A DNA stretch of 64,000 bases from JBEBVQ01 sp964636205 (GTDB taxonomy: Bacteria > Bacteroidota > Bacteroidia > Chitinophagales > Chitinophagaceae), in assembly GCA_964636205.1 (NCBI GenBank), contig CAZWPF010000001.1:1-64000 (forward strand). The letters are read 5' to 3'. This document shows, piece by piece, positions 41,549 through 51,040 of this stretch. How positions within the stretch are numbered: the first letter of the stretch is position 1; every line of letters starts with the position of its first letter. The translations under genes were made by a program, and so were the position numbers. The notes beneath the pieces were generated by a model. It ran no database searches. It was not told the DNA's origin and saw only the letters and a list, made by a program, of their open reading frames with translations.

Positions 41549-42814
41549 ATGAGCGATATCGCAATAAAAGTTGAGAATTTAGGCAAACTATACCGTCTGG
41601 GTGAAGTAGGCACAGGTACGCTGAGCCATGATTTGAACCGATGGTTTGCAAAAATGCGCGGCAAGGAAGATCCGTTTTCCCGAGTAGGAGAAAAAAATGA
41701 TCGGACTCAAAAGGGGGATAGCGATTATGTCTGGGCATTGCAAAATGTGAATTTTGAAGTGAAGCAGGGTGAGGTATTGGGTATTATCGGACGAAACGGA
41801 GCCGGTAAAAGTACCTTGCTTAAGTTACTGAGTAAGGTGACTAAACCCACTACCGGGCAAATGAAGATAAGGGGGCGTATCGCAAGTCTGCTCGAAGTGG
41901 GAACCGGATTTCATCCTGAAATGACCGGAAGGGAGAATATCTTTCTCAATGGCGCCATCCTCGGTATGACACGCAGAGAGATCCGCGCTAAATTCGATGA
42001 GATCGTTGACTTCGCCGGAGTTGAAAGATATGTGGACACCCCGGTAAAGAGATATAGTAGCGGGATGTACGTCAGACTCGCATTTGCAGTAGCTGCCTTT
42101 CTCGAACCCGAGATTCTGATTATCGATGAAGTATTGGCAGTAGGCGACGCGGAATTCCAAAGGAAATGCCTTGGGAGAATGAAAGATGTGAGTGTGAACG
42201 ATGGGAGAACAGTATTGTTTGTAAGTCATAACATGACTTCAGTGATTTCCTTGTGTACACAAGCTATCCTGATGGAACAGGGTACTATCGCGGCCGGTGG
42301 CGCTGTAGAACATATCGTACAGGAATACTTCCGCAACAATAGTAATGAAACGGGATTGATCGATTCCGTGCATAGAAATGGTAACGGAAAAGCAATGGTT
42401 ACCAGCGTAGAATTCGGTAGTATTCATAACGACGGTTCAAAATCACCAACATTAATTGCCGGACTCAAATCCTATTTTAAGTTTAATATAAAAACCGATG
42501 ATCCTTCGCTTCTAAAGAGGGGAAGGTTGGATTTCAGAATTGATAGCTTACAGGGAACACGATTGCTCTGGTTTACAACTGAAGTTCAGGAAGATTTTCA
42601 AATCGAAGGTGATTCGATCGTTTTTGAACTGCCCAGATTGCCTTTGATTCATGGGAAGTATATTCTGACTACCTATCTGGAGATAGATAATGAGGTGGCC
42701 GACTGGATCCAACATGGAATCTTTTTGGATGTACAGGAAGGGCCGTTATACAAACGTGTCAACCAACTGACGCCCAACCAGGCACAGATTTATATTGAAT
42801 ACACAGTTAAATAA
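41549..42814 (+). CDS. ABC polysaccharide exporter ATPase (Wzt-like, with C-terminal glycan-binding domain)
   Basis: ATP-binding subunit of the exporter, 421 residues. Walker A GRNGAGKST is at 81-89, signature YSSGM at 169-173, Walker B ILIIDE at 189-194, and the H-loop His227 in FVSHN. After the ATPase (about 250) a ~170-residue beta-rich domain follows, as in Wzt proteins that recognise the capped end of an O-antigen. This domain usually makes the exporter specific for its own polymer. I chose the ATG at 41549; a TTG lies 12 bases upstream. Wzm-like and Wzt-like together define the ABC-dependent pathway. Confidence 0.94.
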   Translation: MSDIAIKVENLGKLYRLGEVGTGTLSHDLNRWFAKMRGKEDPFSRVGEKNDRTQKGDSDYVWALQNVNFEVKQGEVLGIIGRNGAGKSTLLKLLSKVTKPTTGQMKIRGRIASLLEVGTGFHPEMTGRENIFLNGAILGMTRREIRAKFDEIVDFAGVERYVDTPVKRYSSGMYVRLAFAVAAFLEPEILIIDEVLAVGDAEFQRKCLGRMKDVSVNDGRTVLFVSHNMTSVISLCTQAILMEQGTIAAGGAVEHIVQEYFRNNSNETGLIDSVHRNGNGKAMVTSVEFGSIHNDGSKSPTLIAGLKSYFKFNIKTDDPSLLKRGRLDFRIDSLQGTRLLWFTTEVQEDFQIEGDSIVFELPRLPLIHGKYILTTYLEIDNEVADWIQHGIFLDVQEGPLYKRVNQLTPNQAQIYIEYTVK

Positions 42815-42832
42815 ATAGTAGAACGGCTACTG

Positions 42833-43582
42833 ATGAATTGGATATCAAAACATTTTTCGCTATCAAGAGCAAACTCCAAATTGGAGGAGTTGAACAGGCG
42901 AATCGACCAACTCGACCGAAAGGAAGTCGAATCATTGGCAGCAGTTCAACTCGCCCAAAGTTTTACTTTTTCCAATTTCATACCCAGTACCAACTGGAGT
43001 ATCAGCGCTTCGACTATCTTGCATATTCTGAATGAAATAATCATCAACAGAAGGAATACTATAATCGAGTTTGGAGCCGGATTGTCAACCTTGTACATAG
43101 CAGCTCTGGCAAAGAAAAATAATATTCCGCTCACCCTAGTCTCCGTTGATCACTCTCCGGAATGGGTGCAGATAGTGAAGGAAACGCTGTCGAAAGAGGG
43201 ACTCGATGGCATCGTGCATTTTGTTACTACCGATCTGGAGAATAATCGGTTTTGTACAGAGCGAAGCTGCCATTGGTATCAACCTGAAGGAATTCTCAGA
43301 AATCTGAGTCAACAGCAGTTCGATCTGGTAATCGTAGACGGACCGCCGGCAGGAAAAGCACCTATCCGTTTGTCGAGATATGGGGCACTTCCTTTCTTGA
43401 TGGAAAACAATTTGCTCCACCCGGCAGTGGCAGTAATACTTGATGATACCACCCGGGAGGGAGAAAATGAAATTGCTGAACGTTGGTGCAAGGAGTTTAA
43501 ATTTAAAAAGCAAAAACTAAACGGACATAGTATTCTGTTTAAAGAGGAACGGTTTAGTACAATACCCTTGTGCTTCCGATAA
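42833..43582 (+). CDS. Class I SAM-dependent methyltransferase-like protein
   Basis: A 249-residue protein with a Rossmann methyltransferase core. Motif I IIEFGAGLST is at 77-86, a SVDHSPEW segment follows near 108-115, and VIVDGPPAG marks a later acidic strand. The N-terminal ~45 residues form a helix that may be a coiled coil. The target sugar or chain end is unknown. Methyl groups commonly cap polysaccharide chains in ABC-dependent pathways, where the Wzt C-terminal domain recognises the cap, and this gene sits right after the Wzt-like gene. It overlaps nothing and has a 23-base gap to the next start. Confidence 0.78.
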   Translation: MNWISKHFSLSRANSKLEELNRRIDQLDRKEVESLAAVQLAQSFTFSNFIPSTNWSISASTILHILNEIIINRRNTIIEFGAGLSTLYIAALAKKNNIPLTLVSVDHSPEWVQIVKETLSKEGLDGIVHFVTTDLENNRFCTERSCHWYQPEGILRNLSQQQFDLVIVDGPPAGKAPIRLSRYGALPFLMENNLLHPAVAVILDDTTREGENEIAERWCKEFKFKKQKLNGHSILFKEERFSTIPLCFR

Positions 43583-43605
43583 GACAAACATACCTGGAGA
43601 GAGGA

Positions 43606-44577
43606 ATGAGTCAACCACTTATATCGATAGTAACACCTATTTACAATCGTGAATCACTGATAGCAGAAACCATTCGATCGGTTAAAGAACAAACCTATCC
43701 GAATTGGGAAATGTTGATCGTTGATGACGGGAGTACGGATAATTCATGGGACTTAATCAGCGAGTTCAGTGCACAAGATCCAAGAATCAAGTGTTTCCGA
43801 CGCGACCGATTGCCCAAAAATGCAAACACCTGTCGTAACATAGGGGTGCAGCATTCTAAAGGAGATTTTCTGTTGTTTTTAGACAGCGATGACAAGCTTA
43901 TCCCAAATACATTGGAGCAAAGACTTGTTGTGGCACAGGCGCATCCGGAATTAGATTTCTGGCTATTTCACTACAGTTATTTTTCAAATGAAGAAGTAAA
44001 ACAACCGGAGATGGCTCCTCCATTAGATTTGGATCAGGCGTACAATCAGCTGCTGCAGGGGAAGTGGTGTTATAACATCACCTCGATGTTTCTGAGAAGG
44101 ACAACCTTTGAAGCAAATGGTCGATTCGATGAGCAGTTTAACCGGTTTCAGGATCCGGATTTCTACCTCCGCCTATATGCCAATAAGCAATTTAAGGGCA
44201 AGGCATTTCCCATAGTCGATGCGATTATCCGGGTCGATATTATGGATCATTATAAACGCACCGACAAATACTTGTCAAGCTATATCCTGGCGTACTCGCA
44301 ATATATCGCTAAGCATTATCAATTGCTGGCAGGGCGCCCGGAAAAGAGGAAAATATTCGAACAAAGCATTCTGAATTTTTTCGACTATCACCTCCGATTT
44401 GTTCATCCAATCATATTGCTGAAACACTTCGATAAACAATATTGGAAGAACATTTTTAAATGGGGTGTCAACCTCAAAAAGGGTTCAGTTATTGCATTTT
44501 TTTATATTGTATATTTAGCGGTTCCTACACGATTGAAAATAACTTTGTGTCGTAAAATCTTAACCAAGTGGAATTAG
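43606..44577 (+). CDS. GT2 family glycosyltransferase
   Basis: A GT-A fold inverting glycosyltransferase of 323 residues. The N-terminal SIVTPIYNRES is the family opening, Asp40/Asp41 lie in VDDGSTD, and the metal-binding DSDD is at 93-96. A C-terminal segment with basic and hydrophobic residues (about 290-315) could be membrane-associated. I selected the ATG at 43606 because upstream codons lie in the previous gene's tail. The donor and acceptor sugars are unknown. It overlaps the next gene by 10 bases. Confidence 0.9.
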   Translation: MSQPLISIVTPIYNRESLIAETIRSVKEQTYPNWEMLIVDDGSTDNSWDLISEFSAQDPRIKCFRRDRLPKNANTCRNIGVQHSKGDFLLFLDSDDKLIPNTLEQRLVVAQAHPELDFWLFHYSYFSNEEVKQPEMAPPLDLDQAYNQLLQGKWCYNITSMFLRRTTFEANGRFDEQFNRFQDPDFYLRLYANKQFKGKAFPIVDAIIRVDIMDHYKRTDKYLSSYILAYSQYIAKHYQLLAGRPEKRKIFEQSILNFFDYHLRFVHPIILLKHFDKQYWKNIFKWGVNLKKGSVIAFFYIVYLAVPTRLKITLCRKILTKWN

Positions 44578-45275
44578 TAAAGTCAATTTACTGGAAAATT
44601 ATGGGATTGGCGGGAGTCACTCCCGAAAGGAAGAATTTGGAATTTCATAAAAGGAACCAAGCCGGATTGATCGCAAAATATTTTTCCGGAAATTCAGTAA
44701 GAAAATTGCAAATAGGAGCTCAGGCTAATTCCATAGCCGGCTGGCTCAATGTGGATATCAGTCCGAAGGAGCGCTCGGTATGCTTTATGGATGCTACTGT
44801 TACTTTTCCATTCGCTGACAGTAGTTTCGATTATGTTTTCTCTGAGCATATGATCGAACATATCAGCTTCGATGAAGCTGTATTTATGGTTAAGGAATGT
44901 TATCGAATTCTGCGACCTGGTGGTAAAATCCGCATTGCGACACCTAATCTGGATGTGCTGGCAGCAATACTTAACTCGCCGGACAACCCGGATTACGCCG
45001 AGTATATCAGTCATTACCATCAAAGATTCTTTCCGGAAAAGCCTTGCCATCCGGCATTTGTCATAAATAAATTGTTCTATAGCTTTCATCACCGATTTAT
45101 TCATAACTTCGACACACTCAAGTATATCTTGGCAGAAGCGGGTTTTACATCGATGACCCGTTGCGAGGTGAGCCAAAGCCAGGATCCGGAATTGCGAAAT
45201 CTGGAACAACACTGGAGAGAAATGGGCGAAGTGCCCAATCGGGTGGAAACTATTGTGATTGAAGCAGTAAAGTAG
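44568..45275 (+). CDS. SAM-dependent methyltransferase (type 11-like)
   Basis: A 235-residue class I methyltransferase. Motif I is a degenerate KLQIGAQANSIAGW (47-59), with Asp63 in NVDIS as the expected ribose-binding acid, then FADSSFDYVFSEHMIEH (82-98) and LRPGGKIRIATPNLD (near 123-137). The pattern matches the methyltransferase type 11 family common in polysaccharide loci. The start is a GTG at 44568 that overlaps the glycosyltransferase stop by 10 bases, suggesting translational coupling; an ATG at 44601 is an alternative. The target is unknown. Confidence 0.85.
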   Translation: MELVKSIYWKIMGLAGVTPERKNLEFHKRNQAGLIAKYFSGNSVRKLQIGAQANSIAGWLNVDISPKERSVCFMDATVTFPFADSSFDYVFSEHMIEHISFDEAVFMVKECYRILRPGGKIRIATPNLDVLAAILNSPDNPDYAEYISHYHQRFFPEKPCHPAFVINKLFYSFHHRFIHNFDTLKYILAEAGFTSMTRCEVSQSQDPELRNLEQHWREMGEVPNRVETIVIEAVK

Positions 45276-45283
45276 AAGATTTG

Positions 45284-46210
45284 ATGAAGGTTTCTTTATT
45301 TATTCCTGTTTATAATACCGAACTTTTTATCGCGCAGACCATAGAATCTGTATTGGCGCAAACCTTTACCGACTATGAACTGATCATCGTCGACGACTGT
45401 TCTACCGATAGCTCGTACGAGATCTGTAAGTCATATGCAGACCGCGATCCCAGAATAAAATTGTATCGGAACGAGCAGAATCTGGGGATGATGCCCAATT
45501 GGAACAGGGGTATCAGTCTGGCAACCGGCAAATACTTCATGAAGCTGGATGCCGACGATCTGATTCATAAGGAATTTGTAGAACGCTCTTTTCGGATTTT
45601 GGAAGAAAAGGAACATGTCGGACTGGTATGCTGTCGTTACGTGAATATCGATGCCTCCGGAAATGTGACAGGTGATGAAAGCGATATTCCTCAATGGGCT
45701 TCTAACAAAGAATTCAATTACGGAGATCTGGTGCAAACAGGCCTCAATTTATTTCAGTATGCGGTCTGCAGACAAGGCATCGGTTTGATCCGAAAATCGC
45801 TGATTGATAAAGTGGGTGTGTATCTGACCATTCAGCCGGCGGATTCAGAATATTGGTTTCGGTTAGGTGCACATAGTACCTTTTACTGTATCGACGAATT
45901 GCTGTATTTCCATCGGGTTTGGTCGGGAAGCGATACGCAATCTACCATTAAAAATAATGCGGGTAAATTTGAGAAGAACATTTTCGATGCGCGGAATGCA
46001 ATTTTCAATTATTACCATTCCATTGGTAAACTCAGCGAGACGCAGTATCGAAAGTTTATTAAAGAAAACCAGTTTGAGTATAATAAATACTTGCTTTCCG
46101 CTGCTTTCAAACAAGGGAAAGTCTCAGATGCTTGTCGCATTTTATGGACACAACTGAGTCAAGCTCCTGGGAAGACGGTGCAGTATTACACAAAAAGAAT
46201 ATTAAAATGA
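45284..46210 (+). CDS. GT2 family glycosyltransferase
   Basis: A 308-residue GT-A glycosyltransferase with VSLFIPVYNTE at the N terminus, VDDCSTDSS near 37-44 and DADD at 89-92. It begins at the ATG at 45284; an in-frame TTG lies one codon before. Its stop TGA overlaps the next gene's ATG (ATGA at 46207-46210), a classic translational coupling signal. The donor sugar cannot be inferred. It is one of seven glycosyltransferases in this part of the locus. Confidence 0.9.
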   Translation: MKVSLFIPVYNTELFIAQTIESVLAQTFTDYELIIVDDCSTDSSYEICKSYADRDPRIKLYRNEQNLGMMPNWNRGISLATGKYFMKLDADDLIHKEFVERSFRILEEKEHVGLVCCRYVNIDASGNVTGDESDIPQWASNKEFNYGDLVQTGLNLFQYAVCRQGIGLIRKSLIDKVGVYLTIQPADSEYWFRLGAHSTFYCIDELLYFHRVWSGSDTQSTIKNNAGKFEKNIFDARNAIFNYYHSIGKLSETQYRKFIKENQFEYNKYLLSAAFKQGKVSDACRILWTQLSQAPGKTVQYYTKRILK

Positions 46211-47109
46211 TCAAAACTGCATTTTGCGTTTCCTATGACTGGCAGATGCTGAAACGATCACTGCCAAGAGTTTACAATGCATCGGATATAATTTGTCTGG
46301 GGCTTGATAAAGACAGACATACCTGGGCTTGTAATCCTTTTGAATTTGATGATAACGAGTTCTATGCATTCGTCAAACAAATCGACAAGGACAAAAAAAT
46401 CATTATTTACGAGGATGATTTTTCATTGCCTGAATTGACAAGCAGGGAGAACTGTAATCGCCATCGCCATATGATGGCCGATAAAATGGGCGAAGGTGGA
46501 TGGCATATCCAAGTGGATGCAGATGAGTATTTTCTGGACTTTGACGGGTTTGTTGCCTATTTGAAGAAACTGGATGCCGCACCCAATCCGCAAAAAAAAG
46601 CAATCAATATTGCTTGTCCCTTTATTCCATTGATCAAAAAGACATCAGGAGGATATCTGTATGTCGATTTTAAAGACCGTTTACCGGAGATTATACCAAT
46701 GGCTACCAATAAACCTGATTACCAGCGGGCCCGACAAAATGGACACTTCAATCATGTCAGTCCTTTTTATGTAATTCATGAAACCTGGGCTAGGAGTGAA
46801 GACGAACTCTGGTTTAAGATCAACAATTGGGGCCATGCTTCTGAAGAACTGGTGGAGAAGGAAAGAAGACTTAGCTACTTTACCTTGTGGAAATCTCTTG
46901 ATAAATACAACTTCCAGTATATACGGGATTTTCATCCTGCGACTGCACCTACCTGGCCCGCATTGCAGTTTATTGAAGCAGCAAGTACAGATGAATTGCT
47001 GAATATTTTTCCGAAGCCGGATTTTCCATATAGCCCGTTCCAGCTGATGTTGAGAAACAATAGAAATGCAGCGAGAGTAAGAGCTCTTTGGAAAAAGTTA
47101 ACCGACTAA
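46207..47109 (+). CDS. GT2-like glycosyltransferase, divergent
   Basis: A 300-residue protein with a divergent GT-A-like fold. It lacks the usual VxxPxYN opening but has an acidic cluster DADEYF at 104-109 that fits a metal-binding DxD, followed by hydrophobic and aromatic blocks. The open frame runs upstream into the previous gene, but the ATGA overlap at 46207 identifies the start. The fold assignment is less certain than for its neighbours; a DUF-type transferase is the alternative. Confidence 0.7.
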   Translation: MIKTAFCVSYDWQMLKRSLPRVYNASDIICLGLDKDRHTWACNPFEFDDNEFYAFVKQIDKDKKIIIYEDDFSLPELTSRENCNRHRHMMADKMGEGGWHIQVDADEYFLDFDGFVAYLKKLDAAPNPQKKAINIACPFIPLIKKTSGGYLYVDFKDRLPEIIPMATNKPDYQRARQNGHFNHVSPFYVIHETWARSEDELWFKINNWGHASEELVEKERRLSYFTLWKSLDKYNFQYIRDFHPATAPTWPALQFIEAASTDELLNIFPKPDFPYSPFQLMLRNNRNAARVRALWKKLTD

Positions 47110-47127
47110 GGAATGGGATTTTCAACT

Positions 47128-47967
47128 ATGGATGTTTCTATAATCATAACCAATTATCATACTGCTCATTTTACCCCGGATGCTATCAATTCTATCAGGG
47201 CAAATGTGGAGGGACTGAAATATGAGATCATTCTCGTAGAAAACGGATCAGATGAGTTCAATGAAGAATTGATTCGGCAGTTCGGTTGGCAGGATGTAGT
47301 GAAATTAATCGTTACTGAAAAAAATTTGGGCTTCGCCGGCGGCAACAATCTGGGTATCCAATACGCAACCGGCAAGTATATTATCTTGCTCAACAGTGAT
47401 ACCATTTTGAAGGAGAATGTGGTTTTAAAAACATTCAAGCATATGGAATCGCATCCGGAAATCGGGGTGTTGTCGGCACGATTGATATTTCCCGACGGAA
47501 GCATCCAATGTGCCGCGCAACGTTTTCCATCAATAAAGTACAATCTTTACGAGCTATTCAGAATTCAGAAGATATTGCCGAAAAAGTCCGCCGGCAGAAT
47601 ATTGCTGGGTGCATTCTTCGATCATAGTGAAACCGTTGAGGCTGACTGGGTGTGGGGAACTTATTTTATGTTTCCCCGAAAAATATTGGAGCAGCTACCC
47701 GGTGGTAAATTGGACGATGAATTTGTAATGTATTGTGAGGATATCCAATGGTGTATGGATATCCGTCGGCTCGGATATAAAGTTTGTTTCTTTGCAGAGG
47801 GATCCATTGTGCATTTGATGGGCGGAAGCTCTAAGTCGAAAAAAGAAGTGAGCGCCGCCGGTAAGGAAAAGCTGATCAAGAAGCATCATCTGATGTTGCT
47901 GAAGAAGAATTATCCGGCCTGGAAAGTATTTTTAATTCGCCTGACCGACCGAATGCTGGGTAAGTAA
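47128..47967 (+). CDS. GT2 family glycosyltransferase (rhamnosyltransferase-like)
   Basis: A 279-residue GT2 enzyme opening DVSIIITNYHT. It has VENGS at 37-41, the NLGFAGGNNLGI block at 66-77 and NSD at 89-91 in place of a strict DxD. These features mark the subgroup around dTDP-rhamnosyl- and related transferases. The motif WVWGTYFM and the later MYCEDIQWCMDIR segment fit the same subgroup. A second ATG 15 bases upstream (47113) is also possible. Rhamnose is the commonest donor in this subgroup but is not proven. Confidence 0.9.
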   Translation: MDVSIIITNYHTAHFTPDAINSIRANVEGLKYEIILVENGSDEFNEELIRQFGWQDVVKLIVTEKNLGFAGGNNLGIQYATGKYIILLNSDTILKENVVLKTFKHMESHPEIGVLSARLIFPDGSIQCAAQRFPSIKYNLYELFRIQKILPKKSAGRILLGAFFDHSETVEADWVWGTYFMFPRKILEQLPGGKLDDEFVMYCEDIQWCMDIRRLGYKVCFFAEGSIVHLMGGSSKSKKEVSAAGKEKLIKKHHLMLLKKNYPAWKVFLIRLTDRMLGK

Positions 47968-48006
47968 ATTTCAGCAATCGGGACAAGGGTAAAGAATATT
48001 CGTGTA

Positions 48007-48921
48007 GTGAAGTTAAGTGTCATCATTCCAACTTATAACGGTGCGCAAAAGATTATGAATGTCTTGAGGGCGCTGGAGCAACAGTCTTATCCTCCCGATG
48101 AAGTAATCGTGGTGATCGACGGTTCGACCGACAATACCCGAGCATTGTTGGATAGAAATAGTTTCAGGTTTCAGTCATTTCGAATAATCGAGCAGGAAAA
48201 CGGAGGACGGGCGAAGGTTAGAAACAGAGGAGCGCAAGAGGCAAAGGGAGAATTATTGGTTTTTTTTGATGATGATATGCGGCCCGCACCGGATTGTTTA
48301 TCCATCCATATCATGCACCATGAGCAATTTGCCGAAAGTATACTGACCGGTGCACAACTGGAGGAAAAGAGGAAAAACACCTCCGATTTTCAAAATTTCA
48401 AAGCCGATCTGAGTAATAAATGGTATCAGACCTATCTGAATGAGCCACATATTAAGACTGAGGAGCAGGTTTTTCTGACCGCCGCAAATTTTTCGATAGC
48501 AACTCATTTATTTAAATCGCTAGGGGGATTTGATGAGCGACTCACAGATGCCGAAGATTATGATTTCGGGCGGAGAGCATTTGCCGCCGGAATCCCCATG
48601 TATGTTAAACCGGAGGCACATGCATGGCACGACGATCCGATAAGTTGCCGGAAGTATATCGACCGACAAAAACAATATAAGGCTGCGCATCAATTGCTCC
48701 GGCAACTGAAACCAGACTTGTACCTTGAAAAAAATAAGTACTTACCACCCACACCTACCGGTTGGAAACTCAAATCGTTCAAGGTTTTTGCACATCCGGC
48801 ATGGATTACAATGATCGATCGGCAAAGCTTTTTATTCTTGCCCAAAAAAATCAGGTACAAGTTATACGATATCGTAGTTACAGCTCATTCCTTGTTATCT
48901 TCAGATAAGAGTAGCAATTGA
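48007..48921 (+). CDS. GT2 family glycosyltransferase
   Basis: A 304-residue GT2 enzyme starting at a GTG immediately before KLSVIIPTYNG. It contains IDGSTDNT near 38-44, NGGRAKVRNRGA near 65-76 and the metal-binding DDD at 88-90. Later TDAEDYDFGRRAFAAG (near 180-195) is the acceptor-side acidic block. The donor is unknown. A promoter box follows its stop, so it may be the last gene of the upxY-led unit. Confidence 0.9.
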   Translation: MKLSVIIPTYNGAQKIMNVLRALEQQSYPPDEVIVVIDGSTDNTRALLDRNSFRFQSFRIIEQENGGRAKVRNRGAQEAKGELLVFFDDDMRPAPDCLSIHIMHHEQFAESILTGAQLEEKRKNTSDFQNFKADLSNKWYQTYLNEPHIKTEEQVFLTAANFSIATHLFKSLGGFDERLTDAEDYDFGRRAFAAGIPMYVKPEAHAWHDDPISCRKYIDRQKQYKAAHQLLRQLKPDLYLEKNKYLPPTPTGWKLKSFKVFAHPAWITMIDRQSFLFLPKKIRYKLYDIVVTAHSLLSSDKSSN

Positions 48922-48949
48922 GACCACCGGGCCGATTCCCACCGTTTCG

Positions 48950-48957
48950 TAGATTTG
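48950..48957 (+). promoter_or_regulatory. -7 box upstream of the GT4 gene
   Basis: TAGATTTG matches TAnnTTTG and lies 46 bases upstream of the TTG start of the GT4 gene, in an 82-base gap between glycosyltransferase genes. No clear -33 element is seen. Confidence 0.45.
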
Positions 48958-48992
48958 TAACCTTTATTAAAATAAATTCTTGAACTAGAGCC

Positions 48993-48997
48993 AGGAG
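48993..48997 (+). promoter_or_regulatory. Shine-Dalgarno-like AGGAG before the GT4 gene
   Basis: AGGAG lies 6 bases before the TTG at 49004. Such sites are rare in this window, and this one decides the TTG as start of the GT4 gene. Confidence 0.55.
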
Positions 48998-49003
48998 ATC
49001 GGA

Positions 49004-50119
49004 TTGATAAAGAAAATAACATATATTATATCTGATATAGATAAGGCTTTAGGTTTTGAGTGGATAGCTGAAGCGTTACCTGCTCAACGCTATGAGCAAT
49101 CTTATATATTGTTGAACCCGGGGCCCACTACAATGGAGCGCTTTCTGCTGGATCGAGGTTTTCAGGTTGATCGGGTAGAGTGTCGGGGGAAGTCAGATTG
49201 GCTGAAGGCGATATGGAAGGTGTCGAAGCTGCTCCGTAAACACAAGCCGGATATCGTCCATTGTCAATTGATCCAGGCGAATATCGTGGGACTTACCGCC
49301 GCGAGAATTGCGGGGATCAAAAGAAGAATTTATACCCGGCATCATTCAGATTATCATCATCGCTATTTCCCTAAAGGGGTTTGGTTGGACCGTTATAGCA
49401 ATGCACTGGCTACTGATATTGTTGCGCCCTCACAGGTGGTGAGGGAGATTCTGACAGAACAAGAAGGTGTGCCTGCTGCTAAGGTCTGTTTGATCCCTCA
49501 TGGTTTCGATATGGCGTATTTTAGTGAAATTAGTGAGGAGAGAGTAGTTCGATTGCAGGATAAATATCAAACAGCCGGATACACACCTGTTGTCGGTGTC
49601 ATCTCCCGGTTTACAAGTCTGAAAGGAATACAGTTTATAATTCCGGCGTTTAAAAAAATTTTAGAGCATTATCCTCAAGCATTACTGATGCTGTTTAATG
49701 CCAAAGGAGATGACGCCGCACAAATATTTAGTCAGTTATCTTCGCTGCCGGAGAACAGTTATCGCACTGTGCCGTTTGAGGAGGATTTGAGCGCAGTTTA
49801 CAGGCTGTTCGACGTGTTTGTGCAGGCTTCGACCGACCGAAGTATTGAGGCCTTTGGGCAGACCTATGTGGAGGCGCTGGCCACAAGGACGCCTTCAGTG
49901 TTTACACTAGCCGGGATCGCCGGAGATTTTGTAAAGGACAATCAGAATGCATTAGTGGTACCTTTTAGTGATAGCGATGCTATATATGAGGCACTGATGA
50001 AATTGTTAAATGATGAGCAATTGCGGACGCGACTGAAGGAAGAGGGGTACCGAACGGTATCTGCTGTCTTCGGACTGGAGAATATGATAGCTAAATTAGA
50101 TCGATTGTATGCAAGATGA
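49004..50119 (+). CDS. GT4 family glycosyltransferase
   Basis: A GT-B fold retaining glycosyltransferase of 371 residues. The N-terminal acceptor domain has HCQLIQANIVGL (87-98) and YTRHHSDYHHRY (110-121). The C-terminal donor domain has IPHGFD (165-170), VGVISRFTSLKG (198-209) and an E-x7-E motif (Glu282, Glu290) in SIEAFGQTYVEALA. It starts at a TTG with an AGGAG sequence 6 bases upstream. Its end overlaps the next gene by 11 bases. The donor sugar is unknown. Confidence 0.9.
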   Translation: MIKKITYIISDIDKALGFEWIAEALPAQRYEQSYILLNPGPTTMERFLLDRGFQVDRVECRGKSDWLKAIWKVSKLLRKHKPDIVHCQLIQANIVGLTAARIAGIKRRIYTRHHSDYHHRYFPKGVWLDRYSNALATDIVAPSQVVREILTEQEGVPAAKVCLIPHGFDMAYFSEISEERVVRLQDKYQTAGYTPVVGVISRFTSLKGIQFIIPAFKKILEHYPQALLMLFNAKGDDAAQIFSQLSSLPENSYRTVPFEEDLSAVYRLFDVFVQASTDRSIEAFGQTYVEALATRTPSVFTLAGIAGDFVKDNQNALVVPFSDSDAIYEALMKLLNDEQLRTRLKEEGYRTVSAVFGLENMIAKLDRLYAR

Positions 50120-50990
50120 ACTGGTATCAGTGGTTATTCCATGTTATAATGGGGCTTCTTTTATTGGAGAGACTATTGAGTCTGTGCTCAATCAGCAATA
50201 TGAGCAGTTGGAAATTATTGTTATCGATGATGGATCCACCGATCAGAGTAAGTCTGTGATCAATAAATTTCAGGATCCCAGGATTCTGTATTTTTATCAG
50301 GAAAATCAAGGAGTATCAGCCGCGAGGAACAAGGGACTCGAGAAAGCGAAAGGAGATTACATTGTATTCTTTGATGCCGACGATTTGATGAGCAGCGGCT
50401 TTATCCGTTCCAGAGTTAATGCACTAAAAGGAAACACTACCTATCAATTTGTCTGCGGACCGCTTCATACGTTTCCGGAAATCGTTCATTTAAAAGGTGC
50501 AGTCCGGGACATACCCAGGGAAGTGTTGCATTATCTGCCGGATTTCGGTACATGTCCGTCTAATTATCTGATAAGAACCTCTATACTCAAAGAGCATAAT
50601 ATCCGGTTCAATGAGTGCCTTTCCAGCACCGCCGACAGGTTTTTCTTTTTACAACTGGACAGAGTTGCCAAAGGGTTATACATCGAAGACGCGCCCCTGT
50701 TGTATCGAGTGTCGACAGCGAGTATGTCTAACAAGCTGACAATTAATCTTATTAATGACAACGAGGAGTTTTTAAATGAATTAGTAATCGCCCAACTTAT
50801 TCCGGCTAATCTGAAAAAAGTGTTTTATTATAAAATATATTATATTTTGGGAATGGGTTATATTCGGACCGGAGCGTCTTTTAAAGGAATGTGGTATTTG
50901 ATGAAAGCGTTATTAAATAATCCTGTGGCATTTCTAAAGAATATATCTGATCGAATTGATTCCAGAAAATTAGGGAACTCCCCTAAATAA
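50109..50990 (+). CDS. GT2 family glycosyltransferase
   Basis: A 293-residue GT2 enzyme opening VSVVIPCYNGASF, with IDDGSTDQS near 40-48 and DADD at 89-92. A hydrophobic C-terminal part (about 235-285) may associate with the membrane. It is translated from an ATG inside the end of the GT4 gene, so the two are coupled. Transcription probably ends soon after, as a new promoter box lies in the following 50-base gap. Confidence 0.9.
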   Translation: MQDELVSVVIPCYNGASFIGETIESVLNQQYEQLEIIVIDDGSTDQSKSVINKFQDPRILYFYQENQGVSAARNKGLEKAKGDYIVFFDADDLMSSGFIRSRVNALKGNTTYQFVCGPLHTFPEIVHLKGAVRDIPREVLHYLPDFGTCPSNYLIRTSILKEHNIRFNECLSSTADRFFFLQLDRVAKGLYIEDAPLLYRVSTASMSNKLTINLINDNEEFLNELVIAQLIPANLKKVFYYKIYYILGMGYIRTGASFKGMWYLMKALLNNPVAFLKNISDRIDSRKLGNSPK

Positions 50991-51003
50991 TGATGACATA
51001 GGT

Positions 51004-51011
51004 TACTTTTG
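51004..51011 (+). promoter_or_regulatory. -7 box of the formamido-sugar module
   Basis: TACTTTTG matches TAnnTTTG, 29 bases upstream of the ATG of the GtrB-like gene. It would allow the last five genes of the locus to be expressed separately from the glycosyltransferases before them. Confidence 0.5.
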
Positions 51012-51040
51012 TGTTCACAATCTCCTGATTATCCTTAGTT

